Assembly: GCF_050948175.1 (NCBI RefSeq)
Contig: NW_027490471.1
Location: 62,001 to 126,000, forward strand
DNA: 64,000 nt
Direction: 5' to 3'
From: Xylocopa sonorina
Lineage: Eukaryota > Arthropoda > Insecta > Hymenoptera > Apidae
Every line of letters starts with the position of its first letter. Position 1 is the first letter of the stretch. The translations under genes were made by a program, and so were the position numbers. The notes below the pieces were generated by a model that saw only the letters and a list, made by a program, of their open reading frames with translations, did no database searches and was not told the origin of the DNA. Of the stretch, positions 48,661-62,343 are shown piece after piece.

Positions 48661-51600
48661 GATAGGTAGACATCTGCAAACGCTGTTTCCTAGCAAGGAA
48701 GTGCCGCATTTACATTCATTTGAAGTGTAGAAGAGGAATACATAACACTTCGCGAATCATATTATATCTTACCATGAAACATGGAAATGAGATGCGATAT
48801 CGCGTTTTAAGAAGCATTAGAACTCTATTGCTACGATAGGTAGACATCTGCAAACGCTATTTCCTAGCAAGGAAGTGTCGCATTTACATTCATTTGAAGT
48901 GTAGACGAAGAATACATGACACTTCGCAAATCATATTATATCTTACCATGAAACATAGGAATGAGATGCGATATCGCGTTCTAAGAAGCATTAGAACTTT
49001 ATTGCTACGATACCTAGTCATCTGCAGACGCTACTTCCTAGCAGGGAAGTGTGGCATTTACATTCATTTGAAGTGTAGACGAGGAATGCATAACACTTCG
49101 CAATGAATATTATATCTTATCATGAAACATAGAAATGAGATGCGATATCTCGTTATAAGAAGCATTAGAACTCTATCCCTACGATACGTAGACATCTGCA
49201 AACGCTATTTCCTTGCAAGGAAGTGTCGCATTTACATTCATTTGAAGTGTAGACGAGGAATACATAACACTCCTGCAATCATATTATATCTTACCATGAA
49301 ACATAGAAATGAGATGCGATATCGCGTTTTAAGAAGCATTGGAAATCTATTGCTACGATACGTAGACATCTACAAACGCTATATCCTAGCGAGGAAGTGT
49401 CGCATTCACATTCGTTTGAAGTGCAGGCGAGGAATACATAACACTTCGCAAATCATATTATATATTACCATGAAACATAGAAATGAGATGCGATATCGCG
49501 TTTTAGGAATCATAAGAACTCTATTCCTACGATACGTAGACATCTCCAAACGCTATTTCCTTGCAAGGAAGTGTCGCATTTACATTCATTTGAAGTGTAG
49601 ACGAGGAATACATAACACTTCGCAAATCATATTATACCTTACCATGAAACATTGAAATGAGATGCGATATCGCGTTCTATGAATCATAAGAACTCTATTG
49701 CTACGATACGTAGACATATGCAAACGCTATTTCCTTGCAAGGAAGAGTCGCATTTACATTCATCTGAAGTGTAGACGAAGAATACATGACACGTCGCAAA
49801 TCATATTATATCTCACCATGAAACATAGAAATGAGATGCGATATCGCGTTTTAAGAAGCATTAGAACACAATTGCTACGATAGGTAGACACTTGCAAACG
49901 CTATTTCCTTGCAAGGAAGTGTCGCATTTACATTCATTTGAAGTGTAGGCGAGGAATACATAACACTTCGCAAATCATATTATATCTTACCATGAAACAT
50001 AGAGATGAGATGCGATATCGCGTTTTAAGAAGCATTTGAACTCTATTGCTACGATACGTAGACATCTGCAAACGCTATTTCCTTGCAAGGAAGTATCGCA
50101 TTTACATTCACTTGAAGTGTAGACGAGTAATACATAACACTTCCCCAATAATATTATATCTTACCATGAAACACAGAAATGAGATGCGATATCGCGTTTT
50201 AAGAAGCATTGGAACTCTATTGCTACGATACGTAAACATCTGCAAACGCTATTTACTTGCAAGGAAGTGTCGCATTTACATTCATTTGAAGTGTAGAAGA
50301 GGAATACATAACACTTCGCAAATCATATTATATCTTACCATGAAACATGGAAATGTGATGCGATATCGCGTTTTAAGAAGCATTACAACTCTATTGCTAC
50401 GATAGGTAGGCATCTGCAAACGCTATTTCCTAGCAAGGAAGTGTCGCATTTACATTCATTTGAAGTGTAGAAGAGGAATACATAACACTTCACAAATCAT
50501 ATTATATCTTACCATGAAACATGGAAATGAGATGCGATATCGCGTTTTAAGAAGCATTAGAACTCTATTGCTACGATAGGTAGACATCTGCAAACGCTAT
50601 TTCCTAGCAAGGAAGTGTCGCATTTACATTCATTTGAAGTGTAGACGAAGAATACATGACACTTCGCAAATCATATTATATCTTACCATGAAACATAGGA
50701 ATGAGATGCGATATCGCGTTCTAAGAAGCATTAGAACTTTATTGCTACGATACCTAGTCATCTGCAGACGCTACTTCCTAGCAGGGAAGTGTGGCATTTA
50801 CATTCATTTGAAGTGTAGACGAGGAATGCATAACACTTCGCAATGAATATTATATCTTATCATGAAACATAGAAATGAGATGCGATATCTCGTTATAAGA
50901 AGCATTAGAACTCTATCCCTACGATACGTAGACATCTGCAAACGCTATTTCCCTGCAAGGAAGTGTCGCATTTACATTCATTTGAAGTGTAGACGAGGAA
51001 TACATAACACTCCTGCAATCATATTATATCTTACCATGAAACATAGAAATGAGATGCGATATCGCGTTTTAAGAAGCATTGGAAATCTATTGCTACGATA
51101 CGTAGACATCTACAAACGCTATATCCTAGCGAGGAAGTGTCGCATTCACATTCGTTTGAAGTGCAGACGAGGAATACATAACACTTCGCAAATCATATTA
51201 TATATTACCATGAAACATAGAAATGAGATGCGATATCGCGTTTTAGGAATCATAAGAACTCTATTCCTACGATACGTAGACATCTCCAAACGCTATTTCC
51301 TTGCAAGGAAGTGTCGCATTTACATTCATTTGAAGTGTAGACGAGGAATACATAACACTTCGCAAATCATATTATACCTTACCATGAAACATTGAAATGA
51401 GATGCGATATCGCGTTCTATGAATCATAAGAACTCTATTGCTACGATACGTAGACATATGCAAACGCTATTTCCTTGCAAGGAAGAGTCGCATTTACATT
51501 CATCTGAAGTGTAGACGAAGAATACATGACACGTCGCAAATCATATTATATCTCACCATGAAACATAGAAATGAGATGCGATATCGCGTTTTAAGAAGCA

Positions 51601-52600
51601 TTAGAACACAATTGCTACGATAGGTAGACACTTGCAAACGCTATTTCCTTGCAAGGAAGTGTCGCATTTACATTCATTTGAAGTGTAGGCGAGGAATACA
51701 TAACACTTCGCAAATCATATTATATCTTACCATGAAACATAGAGATGAGATGCGATATCGCGTTTTAAGAAGCATTGGAACTCTATTGCTACGATACGTA
51801 AACATCTGCAAACGCTATTTACTTGCAAGGAAGTGTCGCATTTACATTCATTTGAAGTGTAGAAGAGGAATACATAACACTTCGCAAATCATATTATATC
51901 TTACCATGAAACATGGAAATGTGATGCGATATCGCGTTTTAGGAAGCATTACAACTCTATTGCTACGATAGGTAGACATCTGCAAACGCTATTTCCTAGC
52001 AAGGAAGTGTCGCATTTACATTCATTTGAAGTGTAGAAGAGAAATACATAACACTTCACAAATCATATTATATCTTACCATGAAACATGGAAATGAGATG
52101 CGATATCGCGTTTTAAGAAGCATTAGAACTCTATTGCTACGATAGGTAGACATCTGCAAACGCTATTTCCTAGCAAGGAAGTGTCGCATTTACATTCATT
52201 TGAAGTGTAGACGAGGAATACATAACACGTCGCAAATCATATTATATCTTACCATGAAACATAGAAATTAGGTGCGATATCGCGTTTTAAGAAGCATTGG
52301 AAATCTATTGCTACGATACGTAGACATCTGCAAACGCTATATCCTAGCGAGAAAGTGTCGCATTCACATTCATTTGAAGTGCAGACTAGGAATACATAAC
52401 ACTTCGCAAATCATATTATATATTACCATGAAACACAGAAATGAGATGCGATATCGCGTTTTAAGAATCATAAGAACTCTATTGCTACGATACGTAGACG
52501 TCTCCAAAAGCTATTTCCTTGCAAGGAAGTGTCGCATTTACATTCATTTGAAGTGTAGACGAGGACTAAATAACACTTCGCGAATCATATTCTATCTTAC
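48660..52600. repeat. 10-monomer HOR (1740 bp) and derivatives
   Basis: About 48660-50040 is repeated at 50400-51770 with an offset of 1740 bp (10 x 174). Rare shared markers are 'aactttattgctacg', 'cctagtcatctgc', 'cactcctgcaatc' and 'cacgtcgcaaatc'. After about 50040/51770 the offset drops to 1566 bp, because one monomer is absent from the second copy. 51966-52600 leads into the 28-monomer block. Confidence 0.78.
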
Positions 52601-55600
52601 CATGAAACATAGAAATGAGATGCGATATCGCGTTTTAAGAAGCATTAGAACTCTATTGCTACGATACGTAGACGTCTCCAAAAGCTATTTCCTTGCAAGG
52701 AAGTGTCGCATTTACATTCATTTGAAGTGTAGACGAGGACTACATAACACTTCGCAAATCATATTATTACTTACCATGAAACATAGAAATGAGATGCGAT
52801 ATCGCTTTTTAGGAATCATAAGAACTCTATTGCTACGATACGTAGACATCTGCAAACGCTATTTCCTTGCAAGGAAGTGTCGCATTTACATTCATTTGAA
52901 GTGTAGACGAGTAATACATAACACGTCCCCAATCATATTATTTCTTACCATGAAACATAGAAATGAGATGCGATATCGCGTTTTAAGAAGCATTGGAAAT
53001 CTATTGCTACGATACGTAGACATCTGCAAACGCTATATCCTAGCGAGGAAGTGTCGCATTTACATTCGTTTGTAGTGCAGACGAGGAATACATAACACTT
53101 CGCAAATCATATTATATATTACCATGAAACATAGAAATGAGATGCGATATCGCGTTTTAAGAAGCATTAGAACTCTACTGCTACGATAGGTAGACATATG
53201 CAAACGCTATTTCCTTGCAAGGAAGTGTCGCATTTACATTCATTTGAAGTGTAGACGAGGAATACATCACACTTCGCGAATCATATTATATCTTACCATG
53301 AAACATAGAAATGAGATGCGATATTGTGTTTTGAGAAGCATTAGAACTCTATCGCTACGATACCTAGACATCTGCAGACGCTATTTCCTTTCAAGGAAGT
53401 TCCGCATTTACATTCATTTGAATCGTATACCAGAAATACATAACACTTCGCAAATCATATTATATCTTACCATGAAACATAGAAATGAGATGCGATATCG
53501 CGTTTTAGGAAGCATTAGAACTCTATTGCTAGGATACCTAGACAACTGCAAACGCTATTTCCTTGCAAGGACGTGTCGCATTTACGTTCATTTGAATCAT
53601 AGACGAGGAATGCATAACACTTCGCAATGAATATTATATCTTATCATGAAACATAAATAGGAGATGCAATATCTCGTTTTGAGAAGCATTTGAACTCTAT
53701 TGCTTCGATAAGTAGACATTTGCAAACGCTATTTCCTAGCAAGGAAGTGTCGCATTTACATTCATTTGAAGTGTAGACGAGGAATACATAACACTCCTGC
53801 AATCATATTATATCTTACCATGAAACATAGAAATGAGATGCGATATCGCGTTTTAAGAAGCATTGGAAATCTATTGCTACGATACGTAGACATCTACAAA
53901 CGCTATTTCCTTGCAAGGAAGTGTCGCATTTACATTCATTTGAAGTGTAGACGAGGAATACATAGCACTTTGCAAATCATATTATATCTTACGATGAAAC
54001 ATAGAAATGAGATGCGATATCGCGTTTTAAGAATCATAAGAACTTTATTGCTACGATACGTAGACATCTGCAAACGCTATTTCCTTGCAAGGAAGTGTCG
54101 CATTTACATTCATTTGAAGTGTAGACGAGGAATACATAACACTCCTGCAATCATATTATATCTTACCATGAAACATAGAAATGAGATGCGATATCGCGTT
54201 TTAAGAATCATAAGAACTTTATTGCTACGATACGTAGACATCTGCAAACGCTATTTCCTTGCAAGGAAGTGTCGCATTTACATTCATTTGAAGTGTAGAC
54301 GAGGAATACATAACACTCCTGCAATCATATTATATCTTACCATGAAACATAGAAATGAGATGCGATATCGCGTTTTAAGAAGCATTGGAAATCTATTGCT
54401 ACGATACGTAGACATCTACAAACGCTATATCCTAGCGAGGAAGTGTCGCATTCACATTCGTTTGAAGTGCAGACGAGGAATACATAACACTTCGCAAATC
54501 ATATTATATATTACCATGAAACATAGAAATGAGATGCGATATCGCGTTTTAGGAATCATAAGAACTCTATTGCTACGATACGTAGACATCTCCAAACGCT
54601 ATTTCCTTGCAAGGAAGTGTCGCATTTACATTCATTTGAAGTGTAGACGAGGAATACATAACACTTCGCAAATCATATTATACCTTACCATGAAACATTG
54701 AAATGAGATGCGATATCGCGTTTTAAGAAGCATTAGAACACAATTGCTACGATAGGTAGACACTTGCAAACGCTATTTCCTTGCAAGGAAGTGTCGCATT
54801 TACATTCATTTGAAGTGTAGGCGAGGAATACATAACACTTCGCAAATCATATTATATCTTACCATGAAACATAGAGATGAGATGCGATATCGCGTTTTAA
54901 GAAGCATTTGAACTCTATTGCTACGATACGTAGACATCTGCAAACGCTATTTCCTTGCAAGGAAGTATCGCATTTACATTCACTTGAAGTGTAGACGAGT
55001 AATACATAACACTTCCCCAATAATATTATATCTTACCATGAAACACAGAAATGAGATGCGATATCGCGTTTTAAGAAGCATTAGTACTCTATTGCTACGA
55101 TACGTAAACATCTGCAAACGCTATTTACTTGCAAGGAAGTGTCGCATTTACATTCATTTGAAGTGTAGAAGAGGAATACATAACACTTCGCAAATCATAT
55201 TATATCTTACCATGAAACATTGAAATGTGATGCGATATCGCGTTTTAAGAAGCATTACAACTCTATTGCTACGATAGGTAGACATCTGCAAACGCTATTT
55301 CCTAGCAAGGAAGTGTCGCATTTACATTCATTTGAAGTGTAGAAGAGGAATACATAACACTTCACAAATCATATTATATCTTACCATGAAACATAGAGAT
55401 GAGATGCGATATCGCGTTTTAAGAAGCATTTGAACTCTATTGCTACGATACGTAGACATCTGCAAACGCTATTTCCTTGCAAGGAAGTATCGCATTTACA
55501 TTCACTTGAAGTGTAGACGAGTAATACATAACACTTCCCCAATAATATTATATCTTACCATGAAACACAGAAATGAGATGCGATATCGCGTTTTAAGAAG

Positions 55601-57471
55601 CATTGGAACTCTATTGCTACGATACGTAAACATCTGCAAACGCTATTTACTTGCAAGGAAGTGTCGCATTTACATTCATTTGAAGTGTAGAAGAGGAATA
55701 CATAACACTTCGCAAATCATATTATATCTTACCATGAAACATTGAAATGTGATGCGATATCGCGTTTTAAGAAGCATTAGAACACAATTGCTACGATAGG
55801 TAGACACTTGCAAACGCTATTTCCTTGCAAGTAAGTGTCGCATTTACATTCATTTGAAGTGTAGGCGAGGAATACATAACACTTCGCAAATCATATTATA
55901 TCTTACCATGAAACATAGAGATGAGATGCGATATCGCGTCTTAATAAGCATTTGAACTCTATTGCTTCGATACGTAGACATCTGCAAACGCTATTTCCTT
56001 GCAAGGAAGTGTCGCATTTACATTCATTTGAAGTGTAGAAGAGGAATACATAACACTTCGCAAATCATATTATATCTTACCATGAAACATAGAAATGAGA
56101 TGCGATATCGCGTTTTAAGAAGCATTAGAACTCTATTGCTACGATACGTAGACGTCTCCAAAAGCTATTTCCTTGCAAGGAAGTGTCGCATTTACATTCA
56201 TTTGAAGTGTAGACGAGGACTAAATAACACTTCGCGAATCATATTCTATCTTACCATGAAACATAGAAATGAGATGCGATATCGCGTTTTAAGAATCATA
56301 AGAACTCTATTGCTACGATACGTAGACATCTGCAAACGCTATTTACTTGCAAGGAAGTGTCGCATTTACATTCATTTGATGTGTAGACGAAGAATACATG
56401 ACACTTCGCAAATCATATTTTATCTTACCATGAAACATAGAAATGAGATGCGATATCGCGCTTTAAGAAGCATTAGAACTCTATTGCTACGATCCCTAGT
56501 CATCTGCAGACGCTATTTCCTAGCAGGGAAGTGTGGCATTTACATTCATTTGAAGTGTAGACGGGGAATACATGACTCTTCGCAAATCTTATTATATCTT
56601 ACCATGAAACATAGAAATTAGATGCGATTTCGCGTTTTAAGAAGCATTGGAAATCTATTGCTACGATACGTAGACATCTGCAAACGCTATATCCTAGCGA
56701 GGAAGTGTCGCATTCACATTCATTTGAAGTGTGGACGAGGAATACATAACACTTCGCAAATCATATTATATCTTACCATGAAACACAGAAATGAGATGCG
56801 ATATTGCGTTTTAAGAATCATAAGAACTCTATTGCTACGATACGTAGACATCTCCAAACGCTATTTCCTTGCAAGTAAGTGTCGCATTTACATTCATTTG
56901 AAGTGTAGACGAGGAATACATAACACTTCGCAAATCATATTATACCTTACCATGAAACATAGAAATGAGATGCGATATCGCGTTTTATGAATCATAAGAA
57001 CTCTATTGCTACGATACGTAGACATATGCAAACGCTATTTCCTTGCAAGGAAGAGTCGCATTTACATTCATCTGAAGTGTAGACGAAGAACACATGACAC
57101 GTCGCAAATCATATTATATCTCACCATGAAACATAGAAATGAGATGCGATATCGCGTTTTAAGAAGCATTAGAACACCATTGCTACGATAGGTAGACACT
57201 TGCAAACGCTATTTCCTTGCAAGGAAGTGTCGCATTTACATTCATTTGAAGTGTAGACGAGGAATACATAACACATCGCAAATCATATTATATCTTACCA
57301 TGAAACATAGAAATGAGATGCGATATCGCGTCTTAATAAGCATTTGAACTCTATTGCTTCGATACGTAGACATCTGCAAACGCTATTTCCTTGCAAGGAA
57401 GTGTCGCATTTACATTCATTTGAAGTGTAGAAGAGGAATACATAACACTTCGCAAATCATATTATATCTTA
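52600..57471. repeat. 28-monomer HOR, copy 1 (4872 bp)
   Basis: Every landmark repeats at exactly 4872 bp (28 x 174), for example 53244 to 58116, 53766 to 58638 and 56622 to 61494. Inside it, an exact 522-bp (3-monomer) duplication is visible (54918 to 55440). By eye I found only five base differences from copy 2: 53681, 55083, 55085, 55582 and 55832. Confidence 0.92.
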
Positions 57472-60400
57472 CCATGAAACATAGAAATGAGATGCGATAT
57501 CGCGTTTTAAGAAGCATTAGAACTCTATTGCTACGATACGTAGACGTCTCCAAAAGCTATTTCCTTGCAAGGAAGTGTCGCATTTACATTCATTTGAAGT
57601 GTAGACGAGGACTACATAACACTTCGCAAATCATATTATTACTTACCATGAAACATAGAAATGAGATGCGATATCGCTTTTTAGGAATCATAAGAACTCT
57701 ATTGCTACGATACGTAGACATCTGCAAACGCTATTTCCTTGCAAGGAAGTGTCGCATTTACATTCATTTGAAGTGTAGACGAGTAATACATAACACGTCC
57801 CCAATCATATTATTTCTTACCATGAAACATAGAAATGAGATGCGATATCGCGTTTTAAGAAGCATTGGAAATCTATTGCTACGATACGTAGACATCTGCA
57901 AACGCTATATCCTAGCGAGGAAGTGTCGCATTTACATTCGTTTGTAGTGCAGACGAGGAATACATAACACTTCGCAAATCATATTATATATTACCATGAA
58001 ACATAGAAATGAGATGCGATATCGCGTTTTAAGAAGCATTAGAACTCTACTGCTACGATAGGTAGACATATGCAAACGCTATTTCCTTGCAAGGAAGTGT
58101 CGCATTTACATTCATTTGAAGTGTAGACGAGGAATACATCACACTTCGCGAATCATATTATATCTTACCATGAAACATAGAAATGAGATGCGATATTGTG
58201 TTTTGAGAAGCATTAGAACTCTATCGCTACGATACCTAGACATCTGCAGACGCTATTTCCTTTCAAGGAAGTTCCGCATTTACATTCATTTGAATCGTAT
58301 ACCAGAAATACATAACACTTCGCAAATCATATTATATCTTACCATGAAACATAGAAATGAGATGCGATATCGCGTTTTAGGAAGCATTAGAACTCTATTG
58401 CTAGGATACCTAGACAACTGCAAACGCTATTTCCTTGCAAGGACGTGTCGCATTTACGTTCATTTGAATCATAGACGAGGAATGCATAACACTTCGCAAT
58501 GAATATTATATCTTATCATGAAACATAAATAGGAGATGCAATATCTCGTTTTAAGAAGCATTTGAACTCTATTGCTTCGATAAGTAGACATTTGCAAACG
58601 CTATTTCCTAGCAAGGAAGTGTCGCATTTACATTCATTTGAAGTGTAGACGAGGAATACATAACACTCCTGCAATCATATTATATCTTACCATGAAACAT
58701 AGAAATGAGATGCGATATCGCGTTTTAAGAAGCATTGGAAATCTATTGCTACGATACGTAGACATCTACAAACGCTATTTCCTTGCAAGGAAGTGTCGCA
58801 TTTACATTCATTTGAAGTGTAGACGAGGAATACATAGCACTTTGCAAATCATATTATATCTTACGATGAAACATAGAAATGAGATGCGATATCGCGTTTT
58901 AAGAATCATAAGAACTTTATTGCTACGATACGTAGACATCTGCAAACGCTATTTCCTTGCAAGGAAGTGTCGCATTTACATTCATTTGAAGTGTAGACGA
59001 GGAATACATAACACTCCTGCAATCATATTATATCTTACCATGAAACATAGAAATGAGATGCGATATCGCGTTTTAAGAATCATAAGAACTTTATTGCTAC
59101 GATACGTAGACATCTGCAAACGCTATTTCCTTGCAAGGAAGTGTCGCATTTACATTCATTTGAAGTGTAGACGAGGAATACATAACACTCCTGCAATCAT
59201 ATTATATCTTACCATGAAACATAGAAATGAGATGCGATATCGCGTTTTAAGAAGCATTGGAAATCTATTGCTACGATACGTAGACATCTACAAACGCTAT
59301 ATCCTAGCGAGGAAGTGTCGCATTCACATTCGTTTGAAGTGCAGACGAGGAATACATAACACTTCGCAAATCATATTATATATTACCATGAAACATAGAA
59401 ATGAGATGCGATATCGCGTTTTAGGAATCATAAGAACTCTATTGCTACGATACGTAGACATCTCCAAACGCTATTTCCTTGCAAGGAAGTGTCGCATTTA
59501 CATTCATTTGAAGTGTAGACGAGGAATACATAACACTTCGCAAATCATATTATACCTTACCATGAAACATTGAAATGAGATGCGATATCGCGTTTTAAGA
59601 AGCATTAGAACACAATTGCTACGATAGGTAGACACTTGCAAACGCTATTTCCTTGCAAGGAAGTGTCGCATTTACATTCATTTGAAGTGTAGGCGAGGAA
59701 TACATAACACTTCGCAAATCATATTATATCTTACCATGAAACATAGAGATGAGATGCGATATCGCGTTTTAAGAAGCATTTGAACTCTATTGCTACGATA
59801 CGTAGACATCTGCAAACGCTATTTCCTTGCAAGGAAGTATCGCATTTACATTCACTTGAAGTGTAGACGAGTAATACATAACACTTCCCCAATAATATTA
59901 TATCTTACCATGAAACACAGAAATGAGATGCGATATCGCGTTTTAAGAAGCATTGGAACTCTATTGCTACGATACGTAAACATCTGCAAACGCTATTTAC
60001 TTGCAAGGAAGTGTCGCATTTACATTCATTTGAAGTGTAGAAGAGGAATACATAACACTTCGCAAATCATATTATATCTTACCATGAAACATTGAAATGT
60101 GATGCGATATCGCGTTTTAAGAAGCATTACAACTCTATTGCTACGATAGGTAGACATCTGCAAACGCTATTTCCTAGCAAGGAAGTGTCGCATTTACATT
60201 CATTTGAAGTGTAGAAGAGGAATACATAACACTTCACAAATCATATTATATCTTACCATGAAACATAGAGATGAGATGCGATATCGCGTTTTAAGAAGCA
60301 TTTGAACTCTATTGCTACGATACGTAGACATCTGCAAACGCTATTTCCTTGCAAGGAAGTATCGCATTTACATTCACTTGAAGTGTAGACGAGTAATACA

Positions 60401-62343
60401 TAACACTTCCCCAATAATATTATATCTTACCATGAAACACAGAAATGAGATGCAATATCGCGTTTTAAGAAGCATTGGAACTCTATTGCTACGATACGTA
60501 AACATCTGCAAACGCTATTTACTTGCAAGGAAGTGTCGCATTTACATTCATTTGAAGTGTAGAAGAGGAATACATAACACTTCGCAAATCATATTATATC
60601 TTACCATGAAACATTGAAATGTGATGCGATATCGCGTTTTAAGAAGCATTAGAACACAATTGCTACGATAGGTAGACACTTGCAAACGCTATTTCCTTGC
60701 AAGGAAGTGTCGCATTTACATTCATTTGAAGTGTAGGCGAGGAATACATAACACTTCGCAAATCATATTATATCTTACCATGAAACATAGAGATGAGATG
60801 CGATATCGCGTCTTAATAAGCATTTGAACTCTATTGCTTCGATACGTAGACATCTGCAAACGCTATTTCCTTGCAAGGAAGTGTCGCATTTACATTCATT
60901 TGAAGTGTAGAAGAGGAATACATAACACTTCGCAAATCATATTATATCTTACCATGAAACATAGAAATGAGATGCGATATCGCGTTTTAAGAAGCATTAG
61001 AACTCTATTGCTACGATACGTAGACGTCTCCAAAAGCTATTTCCTTGCAAGGAAGTGTCGCATTTACATTCATTTGAAGTGTAGACGAGGACTAAATAAC
61101 ACTTCGCGAATCATATTCTATCTTACCATGAAACATAGAAATGAGATGCGATATCGCGTTTTAAGAATCATAAGAACTCTATTGCTACGATACGTAGACA
61201 TCTGCAAACGCTATTTACTTGCAAGGAAGTGTCGCATTTACATTCATTTGATGTGTAGACGAAGAATACATGACACTTCGCAAATCATATTTTATCTTAC
61301 CATGAAACATAGAAATGAGATGCGATATCGCGCTTTAAGAAGCATTAGAACTCTATTGCTACGATCCCTAGTCATCTGCAGACGCTATTTCCTAGCAGGG
61401 AAGTGTGGCATTTACATTCATTTGAAGTGTAGACGGGGAATACATGACTCTTCGCAAATCTTATTATATCTTACCATGAAACATAGAAATTAGATGCGAT
61501 TTCGCGTTTTAAGAAGCATTGGAAATCTATTGCTACGATACGTAGACATCTGCAAACGCTATATCCTAGCGAGGAAGTGTCGCATTCACATTCATTTGAA
61601 GTGTGGACGAGGAATACATAACACTTCGCAAATCATATTATATCTTACCATGAAACACAGAAATGAGATGCGATATTGCGTTTTAAGAATCATAAGAACT
61701 CTATTGCTACGATACGTAGACATCTCCAAACGCTATTTCCTTGCAAGTAAGTGTCGCATTTACATTCATTTGAAGTGTAGACGAGGAATACATAACACTT
61801 CGCAAATCATATTATACCTTACCATGAAACATAGAAATGAGATGCGATATCGCGTTTTATGAATCATAAGAACTCTATTGCTACGATACGTAGACATATG
61901 CAAACGCTATTTCCTTGCAAGGAAGAGTCGCATTTACATTCATCTGAAGTGTAGACGAAGAACACATGACACGTCGCAAATCATATTATATCTCACCATG
62001 AAACATAGAAATGAGATGCGATATCGCGTTTTAAGAAGCATTAGAACACCATTGCTACGATAGGTAGACACTTGCAAACGCTATTTCCTTGCAAGGAAGT
62101 GTCGCATTTACATTCATTTGAAGTGTAGACGAGGAATACATAACACATCGCAAATCATATTATATCTTACCATGAAACATAGAAATGAGATGCGATATCG
62201 CGTCTTAATAAGCATTTGAACTCTATTGCTTCGATACGTAGACATCTGCAAACGCTATTTCCTTGCAAGGAAGTGTCGCATTTACATTCATTTGAAGTGT
62301 AGAAGAGGAATACATAACACTTCGCAAATCATATTATATCTTA
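57472..62343. repeat. 28-monomer HOR, copy 2 (4872 bp)
   Basis: This is the second, nearly identical copy, again with the internal 522-bp duplication (59790 to 60312). One private change seen is A at 60454 where copy 1 has G. Confidence 0.92.
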